A stretch of DNA of 64,000 nt from Thamnaconus septentrionalis (Eukaryota > Chordata > Actinopteri > Tetraodontiformes > Monacanthidae): assembly GCA_009823395.1 (NCBI GenBank), contig CM020501.1, positions 18,273,361 to 18,337,360 on the forward strand, in the 5' to 3' direction. Made by a program: the position numbers and the translations under genes. Positions 50,201-63,812 of this stretch are shown here, piece by piece (within the stretch, counting starts at the first letter, position 1; each line of letters starts with the position of its first letter). A model generated the notes under the pieces. The model was given only the letters and a program-made list of their open reading frames with translations. It ran no database searches and was not told the DNA's origin.

Positions 50201-53200
50201 CGGCTTGCCGGTGTCCTCCGACAGCAGGGAGAGGTTGACCAGCTCCTCCTGCCTGTCAATACTGAGGACAGGAATAGAAAGAGCTTGAGGCTAAAAATAA
50301 CCGCAGCGCGACAACGGGGCCGATTAATTTTGCCGCAGCCGAAACGTGCTGCGCAGAAAGGAGCCGGCGGGGAGACGAGACGACACCCAGGAGTCCTCAT
50401 CTGTCACAGTCTCGTTCTGAAGATGTGAAAGCCTTTTGTACCTGATGATCTTGGTGGTGAGCAGCGTGTTGAAGGGCAGGTGCTCCGTCAGGACCTTGTG
50501 CTTGCTGACAAAGAACTTGCTGGTGTGCTGCAGTTGGACTCTTCCTGTGATATTTGTGGCCAACCTGGAGCAATGAAGAACATTTACAGTGAAACTGCAA
50601 ACACTGAGATTTGCAGCAGCATCGACATTTCTCTGAGATGTCAGTGTTCGTCCCGCTGCGTGAATTTCTCAGTCACCTGATGAAGACGCCTTGCTCTCCG
50701 GCCGACTTGACGTAGCCTCTGATGATCTGGCCCGCCTCCAGGTGGTCAACGGACAAAACCTCCGGGTCCTTTGCTTGTTTGGCGTTCTCCGCGTCCAGTC
50801 TGACAAGAACCCAATGAGTCAGTTATGAGCAGGATTTGCCGTGAAGCCCCAAACTTGTTGTGTGGAAATTAGATTTGATGTCTTCCCACCTGGACGGACG
50901 CAGAGACAGCTGCCACTTCCCGTTTTCACTCTCCAGGAGGAAACACCTGAGGCCGGAGGATGACGACACAAACTTATTCATGCTGATTGTGACAACATTG
51001 GCACTGCGCGGTGGAACCCAGCTGAAGCTTCGACCGACCTGAGCAGCTGATCTTTGCTGAATCCTGCCAGAGGTTTTGGCTTGTAGGCGTCGGCCAGGTC
51101 GGTGAGACCCACCGTCCCCATGGCTCCGAAGGGAAGTCTGACCTGGAGGCCGAACTGGGGCACAATGTTGGTCACCATCCCCACAGTGACACCGCCCTTC
51201 TGCAGCCTGTAGTCATCTGGAAGACAAGAGGAGAGAGCAAGTCCCAGTTTGGGATCAATAAAGTCCAACCATCCAGTGCCACATGAAAGAAAACAGTCGG
51301 AGGTAGTGGAATAAAAACAGTGCCCCCTACCTGTGAATGAGAGCACAAGGCGCTGAGATTGGCTGCTCACTTCCACCACCTTGGCTCGCACCGCCTGGCC
51401 CAACTTGTAGAGCTTCTGCAGACGTCCTGCATCCTGAGGTTGAGATCAGGGAGAATTGCACAGATTATAGATTCAGTTCTTCTTAATATGCAGCTCACTG
51501 GATGCTTCTTCTCGCCCGTGATGATCTTACCTGAGGATCAGTGATCATGGCCAGCAGGTCGACTGTGCCAGTGACGCTGGGGTGCGTGGTGACCTCCAGT
51601 GACTTCCTGTCTCGATGAAACTGGGCAAAGGAACAAATACGTGTTCAACTCATTTGCCTCAAAGTGTTTTGTCAGCTTCTAATCACTGCAGATTGTTTTA
51701 GGAAGCTGTTAAATAAAAACAACCAGACAGGAAGTCTGCAGCAGTTTCCTAAGCTCACCTTTGATACAAAGCATGTGATTTCTTCTCCGACTGTATAACT
51801 GTTTAGTTTCTCTTTAGCCGAGACCGATTTCAGTTCTGTACTCGTATCCAGTTTGCTGCACAGTGAAAAGAAATGGATCAAAAATGACTGGAATGCTAAA
51901 CTGTGCTATTAACAGGATGATGGCAGATGCACTAGCAGGAAGCAAGGCCGTACCTGGGTATCAGTGTGAGCTCGGGCATGGTGTAAGTAAATCTGGGGTG
52001 AGAGAACGGCAAGAATCTGAAAGAAAAACAATTGAGATCAAATTGAGGTTCAACAAAATGTAAAAAAAAAAACAAAGTAAGAAACAAGCAGTGATAAAAA
52101 AGAAAGACGTCGTCCACCTGTGACTGGAGGCCTCTCGCCCTCCGATGACCCTGGCCGAGACAACGCTGCCCACCTTGACCGACGACGTGGGGAAGATTCC
52201 AGGGCACATCTCAGATGTGTCAATCACCTCGGACACGTGCACGCTCCCCACCGCGCCGCCCTCCAGCGTGAGCGCGACGGCCGTGGGCTTCACCGCCTTC
52301 ACCGTGCCCTGCACCGTCTGCCCGAAGCAGAGGCCCCTGGGGTCGGCCCCTGAGGCCGAGCGCCGGCTGGGGGCCGCGCTGCGCTGCCAGGACACTAGGG
52401 GGAGCCCCTGCAGCTCCTGAGAGCTGGCCTCGATCACCTCCACGGCCAGGCTGGAGCCGGGCTTCATCCGGTCCGACTCGGACACAAAGACGGAGTTCAG
52501 GTGGCTTCTGGTCTGGATGACGGTCAGCTGGGCCGTGTCGTCCAATGAGATGACGGCAAAGTCTTTGCCAACGTGCTGCACCTTTGCTGTGTACTTTGAG
52601 CCTTCGGTTAACTGCAAAAATTAAAAGGGTCAGGGAGTTGTTGTTTTTTTTTTTTTACACTTGCTGTAGTTGTGCAAACGTTTAGCATGAAACACCAAGC
52701 GAGTTAAATCAATATTTACAGATTTCTTCTTCGCCACCAGCGCGGGAAGGAGGGAGACGTCAACAGACGATGAAAAGACGTCAGCGTGAAGGATGATAGC
52801 GGTAACTTTTTGCCCTGGGTTCAAGTTCACACCTGTTCATCAGGAAAGAAACAAAACAAAACTGTGATTACATATTTTGAAAAACAGAACAGCTATCAGT
52901 GAGGGATGCAACATTATTGTCAATTCTGCAAAGTCGCAGAATAAAAAGAGTCTCAATGGTCTTTTTGGACATGTGACAGTTTCTAAAAACAGGTGTTGCA
53001 GGAAAAATAATTCAGTTCCTTCAACTAGGGTAAAAAAGAGCAGATTTGCACCAAACTCATAGCAATGCAGCAGCAGCATTTTATAAAGGCGGATGGTCCG
53101 GGAGAAAAGTGAACCTACTGATGCTTCAGTGAGTTTTAAAGTTTGACGTGAAGCAATTTCTTGCTTAACTTTAATTCACTCCTTAAATGTGTTTTTGTTT

Positions 53201-56200
53201 TTTTCAATTTCCAGTGTGATGCATTTATCAGCTGACAACCAACACACGACAGGAAACATCACATGACACTTCAGGTGAAGGCTGCAGACTTCAGTGGAGG
53301 TTTTAAACGGTGCCGTGAGACTGCAATGCTGTTCCGTCCCGATCAATCACAGCAGAAGCAACAATGTGTTAAGAGTCGGCTATAAAAAGAAATCCTGCTG
53401 TGCCTACGCACCCATGGCGTGCTGCCTGGAGGCCGATATGGAAACGCCGGCCAGGTCGTCGGACTTGAAGGTGGCGCCGCTGTCCTTGGACGTCTGGTCC
53501 ACTGTCAGCTTCAGCTTCTCGCCCACCGACAGGGCGAGCAGCTGCTGGTGTAGATCACCGCCTTCTGAGGGGCGAGACAACCGAACGTTAGATCGCATGT
53601 TGCCAAACTTGCGGCGCGCAGACCAGAGCTGGGCCAACGAGTCATTATATGCAGGCCGTAAGCTGTGTTTTAGATCATTTGGTTGTTTTAAAATTACGCC
53701 CTGTGACAATTCAAGATCTTCAGACTTTTTCACAGCGTCATCTCCATTCACAGACAATGCCACCCTCATCAAACATGGAAATTATTATTTTGTGGAGTTA
53801 TGAATAACGTTGTGAGAGCAGCCATAACATTGATGTGGCCATCAGTGAAAAAAAAGGTTACAACAATGTTGTATTGGACTTTACAGAACGGGTTAAATAT
53901 ATAAATGCATAATAAATAATGAATAAATAATAAATGACACTTTAAAGCCAATGGAGTCTCTCGTGCTCGCACCTCTGGCAGCCAACATCTCGGCTGCAGC
54001 CTTCCTCTCGTTCAGGCCGCTGATGAGTCGGGTCTGCGGCTCGCTCTCCGGACTCATGACCTCCGTGATCTTCAGCGTGACCAGGAAGCGGCGCTTCTCC
54101 TCGTCCAGGTTGGTGACTTTGGCGAAGACCGTCTGGCCCAGCTGGAAGACCTCGGCCGTGTTGCCGATGAACCGGTCGGCCATTGCCTGAGGGGGGAGGA
54201 GGAAGGGGAGCGGCAGCCGTGAGGGCGGCGGCTCGAAAAGCTTGCAGCGTTTGCAGTGACTTAATGATTTGGTTTTGTGTGTTCTTCTGATTTTTTTAAC
54301 TCACAGACTTGGGCGCGAGACCGACGAGGCCGTGCGGGAACTCCACAAAGACGCCGTAGGGCATGATGTTTTTAATCCAGCCAATCAGCTGCATTCCAAC
54401 GCTTATTTCGGAGAAATCTTTGGCGAACATCCCTTCCTCCAGCGCCCACCTCACAGTCGGCTTCTTGGTGAGGGTCTTGATAGGGGAGCGGTTAAGGAAA
54501 ACAACCAACCTGCTGTTAAAAAGTTAGACTGACTTCCTGCGGAGCTTCAGAAGCTGGTCAGTGACTCTCAGAAAGGTTAGCAGGCTTCATGAAGAGGATA
54601 CGATGTTCTGCTTGTTCCTGCTGCAGCACACCAGGCTGGAGATGTTGTCGCCCTCCTGCAGGCCTTCCCACAGCAGGGGGCAGTTGGATGTGTGGTCGGA
54701 CAGGTGCATTGTGGGAAGGACGGCCCGGGCCTCGTCGGGCAGGATGGACACCTGCAGGCCGTTGACGGACTTCTTCAGCACCCTGGCCTCCACCTTCTGC
54801 ACCGCGCAGACACACACACACACAGTGCGGAGGTCAGAAGGCGGCCGGTCGAGACGAGTGACGTGCAGACAGGAGCAGTGATGTTTTTGACTTACCGTCC
54901 CGACCTCGCAGTCACACTGGGCTGCAGCTGCTGCTGCAGCTTCCTCTGATACTCCATCCATCGCTGCCTTAAAGGACAGCACCATCTTGGACTTCTCAGG
55001 GTCACACTGAAGGACTTTGGCCTTCAGCACCTGGCAACCAAAGACAGAAACTATTTTTTTCCCCCCACAGACGGTTTTCTCATGACAGTAATGTGCAGCG
55101 CCTGAATGACTCTACGTCGCTACTGGAGTCTAAAAATAGCTACGCTAAAGAAAAAGCTATTAGGTTCAAAGGGAGCGGCGCTACGGTGACACTAGTGAAA
55201 ATGTGTTTGTTAACGCGAGTAGCGTCGCTACTTGTAGCGCGCTTACTGCCCATCACTGCTTTCCTCAGTGGATATGTGAGACAAATCCAAATCCTTTCAG
55301 CGTGACAGCGTGGCCTCACCTGCCCCACGTAGAAGACCGTCTCCGGGCTGACAATGACCTCCGAGCTGAGCTCTCGCAGCGGCACCAGACCCCTGACGTT
55401 GTTGTAGAAGCGGACGATGCAGCCAAAGTCCTTGACGCAGACGATGTAGCCGTGGGAGACGCGGCCGGGGAGGGCGTCATCGTAGCTGAGGAACAAGCGC
55501 TGGGTGCTGTCCACCAGGGACTTCTTCCTGGTCAGGTACAACTTCTTTTTGTCCGGGTCCACTGACAGCACCTGCACAAACGTGTTTGCGCAGGAAGATC
55601 GTTGGTAAAAAAAAAAAAAAAACGACCAAGTTTCAGTTGCATTTGTGAGACTTTCTCGCTGCGGACCGGTCGGTGACTCACTCGACATTTGATCTTCATG
55701 CCCTCCACGTACTTCTTCTCAGGGTTCTTGAGTACAATGTCAGACAGGTGCGTCCGCGGCACCAGGCCCTTAATGTGGTCGGACAGGTGCACCATCATGC
55801 CGTGATTCAGCAGAACTGACACTGTCCCCTTGAAGGAGAGGCACGGCGAGAAGGAGGCAACATGAGACACAGTGGCAACAGTAAGTTCAGCAGGAAAAGA
55901 CAGAAATGAAAGTTAATTTGAATTGAAAAAGGAAGGATTCTTGCATGGACACCAATCTTAACTCACCTCCACAACCTGGCCGGCCTTGATATCATGGTAT
56001 CTTAAGAATGGCTTGCTAATCACGCTCCTGAAATAAAACAGGTGATATATATATATTTTTAATTTTCAGTACATGGAAATAAAACTCTGAGGTCAACTCC
56101 TGCGGTGGTCTGATGCAGCGCCACATACTTTCGCAGAGTTGCGAAGTGCATCTGGTCCATGAGGCTGAAGTCCAGGATCCTGCAGGTGTGCTCGGCCTTG

Positions 56201-58376
56201 GCCTGCAGCCGGTTCTCATTCAGTGAGGCTTTGGGCTCCTTCAGGTGGTTCCTCTGTTAGGACCACAGATGATCAGTCTGACGTCCCCACACATGCTCTT
56301 CAGTCAAAAGCATGGCAATACATGACGTGCAGACTCACATGTATGAAGGTCACGGTTTGATCAGGCAGCTCCAACAAGGCCCCAGACATGTGGTGGCTGG
56401 TGGTGATCTTGCAGTTCTCCACCACCTCGCCGATGCGGTCGACGGGACACGGGTCGACTCTGGCGCCCGGCTGGACGAGGTAGCTGCGCAGGCTGAGGCT
56501 CACCACACGGGTGGATGGATCCACGTAGAGCACGCAGGCTCGCACCTGAGAGAAAACAAGTTTAAGCATGAGGAAACGACAAAGACAAGCTGGATATAAG
56601 CACCGCCTTCTACAACCCTGTGCGGGTTCTACCTCAGATCCTGGCTCATAGCTGGAAGCCTGCTCTGGCTCCATGTGCAGAAAATCCACCTGGCCGCTGA
56701 ACGACGACAGGAAGCTCAGGATCAAGCCGTGCTTGGTCACCTGCAAGATAAACACAGAGACTCACATTTTCAGGGGAATGATTCAACATGTGATGCGCAC
56801 AGCAACACGCACCAGCTGAACAGTGACTCTACCTTTTTGACGGTGGCTTTGACCAGCAGTCCGGGCAGAATGTTGGTGAGGTTCCAGCCCTGCGCGGCCT
56901 CAGCGCAGTCCTGGCTGCTCGGGGGACTGACGGAGAAACGGACCACTCGCCCTTCGTTCTTCACTTGATCCACCACAGCCGTCACATACTGACCCACTTT
57001 CAGGTCTGAGCACAAAGAACAGTTTCCATTAAAAATCATTTATAAATACCAGGTTAACAAAAATGCAGCATGAGATGGTTGACTGACAAATCAGCTAGTT
57101 CACAATCAATCACACGTTAAATATTTGATCCTACCTTCCTGGTTGTTGTGCTGTTGCGCAGCTTTTTTGGGCAGGAAGGCTTTGGTCCCTTTGACGCCAA
57201 TATCAATGATGTACCCGTGATCTTCCACACTGTCAACGCACCCACTTAAGACCTGTGACATCACAAAATAATGAGGCCATTTATTTAAAAAAAAAAAAAA
57301 GGTTAAGGAGTAAAAACTGCGGACCAATGTGTCACCACTGTGTTTTGGGTCGTCTCACCATGCCGGTTTTCAGGGCAGTTGCGCTGAGAGCCTTGTTGAC
57401 CTGTTGCGGGTTGATTGACAGCTGGATGCTGAGCATGCCTCCTTTCGACGTGTCCAACTTGGCAACCGCACACCTGATCAACATGCCAGGGTGGAAGATG
57501 TTTGGCAGCGAGTCGATCTCCTGCAGAGAGGCAAGCAGCGACTTGGGTTTGTTTTTTGTTATTATTATTTATTTAAAATAGAAAAGAACCAAAATTGAAT
57601 CACAGCACACATTGTGCTTACTGCATCAACAAGTGGGCCTACCTCTGAATCGTCTGCTTCCAGCTGCTTACTGAGCTGCTTGGCGTACGACTCGCAGATG
57701 TTCTTGATACTAAGGAAGCCTTGCAGGCCACAGGGCAGACTGACCGTCACCTCGAAGTCTGTCACCTCCTTCACGCAGCCCAGTATCAGCATGCCCTCCT
57801 TCACATTCTGGAAAATGATAAAAAAAACACAAAACAATGTCCAGTTTCAGAAAATGGAAAATCCTCTTTATCACAGTGTTTTTAACCTCTCCATGAGGAG
57901 GTTTTTGGGGTAAAGCGTTAAGTTTTGTTCTCACAGTAATTCATACCAGGAATCATTGATGTCTGGAATATTGAGGCGAATACCTCTGCTCACACAAGGG
58001 AGGCTAGACATTACCTTAATATGCAGGATCTCCACAGTTGTGGCAGCGGCGTTCAGGGTCAGACCACCCTCCTTTTCCTCTTTTTTGGGCTTCTTGGATT
58101 TGTTGATGCCATCTTTGGGGCCCCCCTTTCTTTTCTTGCTTTCCTTTTGTTCAGCAGTCTGCAAGAGGGAAGCAAGTGCTTGTAAACAGTTGACTGGATT
58201 GAACGAAACCTGCCAGAAATGTTTTTAAACTTTGAGTCTGAGGGTAAAACTTTCTAGCTGGCTGCTCAGACTACCTGGAACAAGTTGTCCACTTCTGCCC
58301 GCTGCACCACTATCCTGCTCTCCACGGGCTGCTTTGCGATGCCTCCACGAGGGAAGTCCTCCTCCGTTGTTGCCAT
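47297..58376 (-). CDS. pdcd11: PDCD11 (RRP5 homolog), S1-repeat rRNA-processing factor
   Basis: Thirty-five coding exons can be read on the minus strand, from 58275-58376 ([12 protein letters not shown]) to 47297-47468 (stop TAA). The exon lengths I derived sum to 5439 nt, about 1812 residues (human about 1871). The N-terminal basic region ([13 protein letters not shown]) is followed by many S1 RNA-binding repeats, for example [59 protein letters not shown] and [12 protein letters not shown]. Then come an acidic/lysine-rich linker ([18 protein letters not shown]) and C-terminal HAT/TPR-like repeats ([47 protein letters not shown]). RRP5 binds pre-rRNA in the nucleolus and is needed for both 18S and ITS1 processing. 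A 5' UTR exon probably lies at about 58869-58930. The gene is head-to-head with atp5mk, as in human. Individual small exon borders may be off by a few bases. Confidence 0.93.
47708..47733. repeat. Dispersed palindrome copy in the last pdcd11 intron
   Basis: ACCCTTTGTGACATCACACA: the left half is perfect and the right half slightly decayed. Confidence 0.65.
49981..50075 (+). repeat. (CATT)n / (CACT)n / (CACG CACT)n tetranucleotide tract
   Basis: A stepwise-changing tetranucleotide repeat (CATT, then ACTC, then ACGCACTC) inside a pdcd11 intron, ending about 15 bp from the exon at 50090-50261. Confidence 0.93.
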
Positions 58377-58868
58377 GTTTGATGTCGATTCAGATGTCTG
58401 TCGAACAGAGAAGCACGAGACGACGATATCCCTTGTCAACTGATGATACAGAGAGAATTTCACCCCAAGTCACCAACACTTGTAAACAAGCTTCAACCCA
58501 GCGTGTGACTTGGTTGCGGGGAGGGATGGGGGTTAGAATGAATAGTCGAGTAATATCACATCTACAGCTATCTGCAAGAGTTGGATTTTTTTTTTCTTCC
58601 TCAAATCAGATGTAATTCTTATGATCGCGACAATATTTTAGTTGGAAAAATAAAAGCTGTTTATTCATTTTAGTCGGCATGCGGTTTCACCCAAACTTAA
58701 AAACCAGAATGCATGAGAAACAATATATCCGCCACCCAATTATATAACTGGGGCTTAACATTGGCTGTGCTAAACAAAAACACGCACGTTTGTGTTTCCT
58801 TTTTTTAAGAAAGAAAAAGTAAACGTACACTACATTCCAAAATTGTAGGCGAAATCACATTCGCTTAC

Positions 58869-59177
58869 CTTTAATCTCCGGCCTGTGGTCACCAAAACTC
58901 ACATGCTGTTCAGCAACACGCCATGTTTCCGAACCGGAAGAAAAACTCAAATGGGCGGACGGCTCATCCACCAATCATGAACGAGATTCAATAAGTGGCA
59001 GCCTGTCAACCAAAGAGATTTCGGCTATGGATACGTGTTTGCGCGACGTTATTGTAGACCAATAGAAAAGTGTTTTGGCCTGCATTAGTAGGCGGGACTT
59101 CCTTCTCTATGAAGCATTGCGGCCTCTGCTGAAGGGCACCACACTCACTCTGTTAGCACAGGGGTCGTCTGTCAAAG
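58869..59177. promoter_or_regulatory. Bidirectional promoter between pdcd11 and atp5mk
   Basis: The likely pdcd11 non-coding exon ends with a donor (GTAAGCGAA on the minus strand) at about 58868. The likely atp5mk non-coding exon ends with GTCAAAG|GTAAG at 59177. Between them are an ETS-type CCGGAAG at about 58934 and two CCAAT-type elements at about 58972 and 59059, with no TATA box. These elements and the head-to-head layout, also found in human, support one shared promoter. Confidence 0.6.
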
Positions 59178-59992
59178 GTAAGAACTTTACGGCTCATTTT
59201 CCGAAATTATACCATTAACTCCAGATCTAAAATAACAGACGAAATAGAGAGAATGTAATTTAATGGAAAACCCACTTCTGACCAAAGAATCTGAGTCAGT
59301 CGAGGAGTTGAACATTAAATTAGTTAACAAGCTAACCCAGAAAGCTAACGTCAAACTGAGTGAGACAAGCTAGTGTGCTATTGCGGCTATGGCCAGTCAA
59401 AGTCAGTTGAATGAAATACCTGCGTGTTAGCGCACTTGGCACTGTCATTGCACTTTTGACATTGATGTGTTTTTGCACGAAGCTATTTTATTGAAAGAAA
59501 TTCTGTCGAAAGCACACTCACTACTCGCCTGTTTTAACACGCTAGCCACTTGCAGCTTAACCAAACTACTTGTAAACTGCATATTATATTATGCAATAAC
59601 GGGACGACACTACGATTTTCCCCTATCTGTGTTGTAAGGACTTCGTATGACTATTACTGCGTTTAGTATTTTCATAAACCTTTCCAATTCGAAGGACACA
59701 TAATTAGCGAACTTGACTTTAGCCATGCTCTTCAGACGAACTAATACATTTGTTTGAAACTGTCACCTCCAAAGACCTTTTTAGTATAAACTCTAAATTT
59801 GCAATTTGGATACCTCCAGTTATTTGTCAGAAGTAAATGAATGCTCCAACTGCAATTTGGTCTTAATGGTTAAAGTACTGGGAAAGTGTCTATTAAATAA
59901 CTAGAGGACGCACATCAACTCCCGCCAGCAATGATTCCATAATGTTTTTTTCCCCTCTCCCTTTGCGACAGGACCATCACCAGATATCCACC
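59178..59992 (+). other. First intron of atp5mk
   Basis: AT-rich intron from the donor at 59178 to the acceptor (TTTGCGACAG) at about 59971, then 22 bp of 5' UTR to the ATG. Nothing else was seen. Confidence 0.6.
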
Positions 59993-60272
59993 ATGGGAGG
60001 ACACGATGCCGGAACCCAGCACCAGTTCACTGGGATGGCCAAGTATTTCAATGCATACACTATTACAGGCAGGAGGAACGTAAGTTGTCCAGCATTAAGT
60101 TTATAATAAGATCAGTGTTCCACAATAAACAGCAACTGCCATGCTGAAATGATTGTCTGATATTGTTGTCTGCACTCTCCAGTGTGTTTTGGCCACATAT
60201 GCAAGCCTGCTGGGCATTTTCCTTTTCTACAAATTGAAGCCCAAGAAACAGGCGGCAATCGCACAAAAGTAA
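59993..60272 (+). CDS. atp5mk: ATP5MK (USMG5/DAPIT), small subunit of mitochondrial ATP synthase
   Basis: Two coding exons, 59993-60079 and 60183-60272, give exactly 58 residues, the same as human. The first encodes MGGHDAGTQHQFTGMAKYFN and TITGRRN; the second encodes one membrane segment (ATYASLLGIFLFYKL) and ends KPKKQAAIAQK. DAPIT sits in the inner-membrane part of F1Fo ATP synthase and helps link its dimers. A third, non-coding exon probably starts after CTGTAG at about 60372. AATAAA signals are at about 60423 and 60456. It is head-to-head with pdcd11 and tail-to-tail with taf5, the arrangement found in human. Confidence 0.95.
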
Positions 60273-60813
60273 ACATGTAGGTGCACGGCCATTCCCTTAC
60301 TCTGCACTTCCTATTGTACTTCTACTACTTGCTGTAACCTGACATTTCTCTCTCTCTCTCTCCCTCTGTAGGTCTCCATTTTGACCGTCATTTTTAAATC
60401 AGCTGGGGCTGGACGTGCTTGTAATAAAGTGACTATTTGGATTTCCTGTGTTAACAATAAACATGTATGCCCAAAACGTTAAAAAAAAAAAAAAGCAATT
60501 GTTTTATTTACAGCATTAGGACATTTTTTTTTTTTTTTTAGATATATAAAAGACTATGATACAGACACAGCAGCCATGTGTTAAACAAAGCTGTTCATGG
60601 CAGTGACTTTAAAAAGAGTCCTCAATCAACAATGGCACTTCTCTTCGTTGAGGGGAAATGGGTAATGTGTTGGCTTCAGGGCAAGAATCGGAATGAATGG
60701 GTAGCCTAACTTTGCAAGGGAGTTTGTGTTTGTGCTGATGCTGCACAAAACCCTCTGGTCTCTTGGTCAAGAAGTTTCAATCTTCTACGGATGTTCATCC
60801 ACTCAGTTCGGTG
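60273..60813. other. Convergent intergenic region between atp5mk and taf5
   Basis: Holds the atp5mk 3' UTR with its poly(A) signals and an A-run at 60481-60494. The right part is probably taf5 3' UTR on the minus strand. No other gene was seen. Confidence 0.5.
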
Positions 60814-63812
60814 TCAGGGATTGTAGGCGCCGGCAGCCAGCAGCAGGTTCCTGCGGGTGAAGTGAAGATGCGTGACGGGTGTGGACTTGGATGTGTAGGT
60901 GCCCAGCAGAAGCTCCTGCGAGTTGTCCTGCAGGTGGATGTGTCCCGTGGCTGCTGTGAAGTCATCAGTCTCTAAGTCATCAAACGCTTTGGTGGCATCC
61001 CACAGGCGCACTGTGTTGTCCATCGATCCTAAAAGCGGAGTGGGGGATAAAGTATAAATGCTGACAACTGAAACGGTCAAACAGCATGTTGCATATTTAA
61101 TGGGGTTGTGTTTAAAAGCGCTTGTTGGATTGTGCAAATCACCCACCTGAGGCCAGGATCTCTCCGTCCCTGCTGAACTTCAGGGCGTAGATTGTGTCCG
61201 TGTGGCCTTTAAGCTCTGTGATCATGAGTCCATGGCCAATGTCCCAGAGGAGCACTCGACCGTCTGTGGCCCCCGAGGCCAAGAACTTCCCACTCGGAGA
61301 GAAAGCCAGCGCATGAATGGGCCCCTGAGGAAGACAAAAAAAAACATGCCAAGCTCAGTTACTGTTTTTTTATATTGTGGCTACGAAGAACCATCAAACA
61401 ATCTGTTAAAGCTAAAACCATTTAGAATTTAGTCAAAATCAACTTCAGTGCCACTTATCTGTGCCTTAACTCCTACAAGCAATTTTAGCACCACAATCAC
61501 AAGGACGCTGGTGGGATGAAATGAAGGGAAAGTCTAACAAAACAAAATCCTGTCAATCATCTACTCTGTGGATTCTTCTCACTTTATGTCCGGTGAAGAT
61601 GCGAACACAGTTCCCGGTCAGGATGTCCCAAAGCCGAATGGCGCGATCCGACGAGCCTGTGGCCACGTAGTTGGAGTTTGGGTGGAAGCGGGAGCAGGTG
61701 ACGTCAGCCAGATGTCCGGAAAATATCCGCAGAGGCTGGTAGTGGTCTGTGGCCCACAGACTGCCAGAGACAACCGTGACGGATGTGTTTAAAGACGTGT
61801 TTAATGAGCGGCAGGTGTTTCAGAGGAGGCCATTTCTTACCGAGCCACCCGGTCGTGTCCGCAGGAGATAAAATAATATCCGTGCGGGGAGAACTGGGTG
61901 TCCCACACAGGGTAGTTGTGGCCCTTGTAGCCAACGAGACAAGTAAACGTTTGGAGACTCCACAGTCGGATCGTTCCATCTTCCGAACACGACAACAGGT
62001 AGTTTCTAGAAGACCAAGGGAAGAAGGTGAGGAGAGACACAGGCAAGGTGCACACCATCAAACAATCAGTTTATGCTGGTTTGCGTATTTTGTCAAATTA
62101 TATTTAAATTACATTCAAAATACATTGGAATCAGGTTTATTAAAATGGCCAGATGTTTGAGGTTTGATTGGCACCTGTCTGGGCTGAAGCTGACGCCGTA
62201 CACAGGCCCACTGTGTCCGTGGAGGATCTTGGACTCACTGGCCGTCTTCTCGTCCATGATCCTCTCCAGCACGTCGTCCGACTCTTTGTCGATCAGATTC
62301 AAGTCTGCCGAGAGAGAAGTAGAGAGGATGCAAAGGCACAAGGTGTAAGCCAGAGATTTTCAGCGCAGCGATCAGAGATTCACAAGCCGCCCTCGGGCGC
62401 CGTACCTCCCGCGGACTTGACCCTGCGGAGCTTTTTTGGCGTGACGCTCCACACTCGCACCGTGGAGTCGGCGAAGCCGCCTGCGATCAGGCTCGAGTCG
62501 TCCGTGAAGTCCACTGCAGTCAGACCCTGCGGGGGGGAGGCAAAGTCATTCTTTCCCCACCTTGAACTTGGCAAATACACATCTTAACCCGTCTGACACG
62601 CAGCGGGTTATTACCTGGTAGGCGTTAAGAAAGGAGTAAAAGCAGATTGAAGGCAGGTTTTCTGGTCCCAGGCGGATCTTCTTGGTGGACTCCTTCATGT
62701 ACATGATCTTGTCCAACTTATCAGAGTCCTTCAGCTCTGGTAGAGGAATCCTGGACAACAACACATGACAGATAAAAGCCACAGAAAAAGTTTCAGCGAG
62801 CAAATAAGGTAGTAAAATGTGACAATATCTCATTTAAACCTTATACATTCATCAAAACGGAAACAGTCATGGATACAAGAACATCGAAGAGCCGCGTCAG
62901 GCCGTGTTACCTTGTCTGTGAAGGAGCATTGGGGTCCTGCTTCTTGCTCTTGGAGCCCATGCTGTCCTTCTTGGGCTTCTTCTTCTTGGGTTTGCCCTCC
63001 TCGTTCTCAGCCTCCTCGTCCTCATCATCAAGCGGCAGCTCGATCTCTGGTTCTTTCAGCAGTCCGTAGTAAACCTGATGAAGTTATGAGCAAAAAGAGA
63101 AACTTGCGCCATCAATAACGGGACGTTGTCCCACTGTGTGAGGGCGGGCGTGCGCTCTTCCCGAGATCCGACCTTGGCCTTGTTGGCCTCTCGCTTGGCT
63201 TCCCCCGCCAGGCTGCCGGACATGGCGTCGATCTGGCTCTTGCTGCGCGGCATGCCGTCAAAGATGTCGATGTAGAGGTGCTCCTGGATGATGTTCCAGA
63301 TCTGGTTGTTCTGACGCTCCTGCAGGTGCCTCTTGAGCAGCTGGTAGGAGTCGCGCGAGATGCGTAGCACAAACTTGCTGGTGCGGAAGTCCAGCAAGGT
63401 CTCGTTGCCTCTCATGTGCTCTCTCTTGGTGAGGCTGGACAAGATGCGCAGGTCGTCCTCGTAGTAACACTCCTGGTCGCCGCTGAACCTGGGAGTGGAG
63501 GAAAAATAGAAGGTGCAGTTACTGCTAGTGTTCAGTTGTTCCGTTTGCAAGACAATCTGGAAGGGGGGAAAGCGAGAACCTACTTTTTGAAAAAGGCCTT
63601 GGCCTCATTCTCGTGGGTGTTGTACACCAGTTCCAGGTACATGTGCACAAACAGCGGGTAGAAGACCTGTGACAGCTCGGCTCTGTGGCAGTCCAAAACT
63701 GACTCGATGAACTTCTTCAGACTGCTGTAGTAAACTTCATACAGCACTGGGTCGCCCTGCTGGCTGTATGCTGAGAGAACCACGTTGACGTCCGGCTGGT
63801 CCTCGCTGCGAG
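60814..63812 (-). CDS. taf5: TAF5, TFIID subunit with WD40 repeats (5' end outside the window)
   Basis: Ten exons on the minus strand: 63584-63812, 63173-63488, 62911-63074, 62615-62750, 62406-62526, 62175-62304, 61841-62005, 61583-61760, 61147-61324 and 60814-61028. They give about 610 C-terminal residues. The first two carry the TAF5 NTD2 domain (VYYSSLKKFIESVLDCHRAEL, VFYPLFVHMYLELVYN, NIIQEHLYIDIFDGMPRSKS). A charged linker follows, then at least six WD40 repeats (DGTIRLWSLQ, SDRAIRLWDILTGNCVRIFTGH, TDGRVLLWDI, MDNTVRLWDATKAFDDLETDD). The ending LHFTRRNLLLAAGAYNP matches mammals except for the last residues. TAF5 is a scaffold of the general transcription factor TFIID. The N-terminal LisH region must lie to the right of 64000. 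No frame break was seen. Confidence 0.95.

Noticed and set aside
53294..53803. 169-codon plus-strand ORF
   Set aside because: It crosses a pdcd11 exon (53412-53564) in antisense and runs into intron sequence on both sides.
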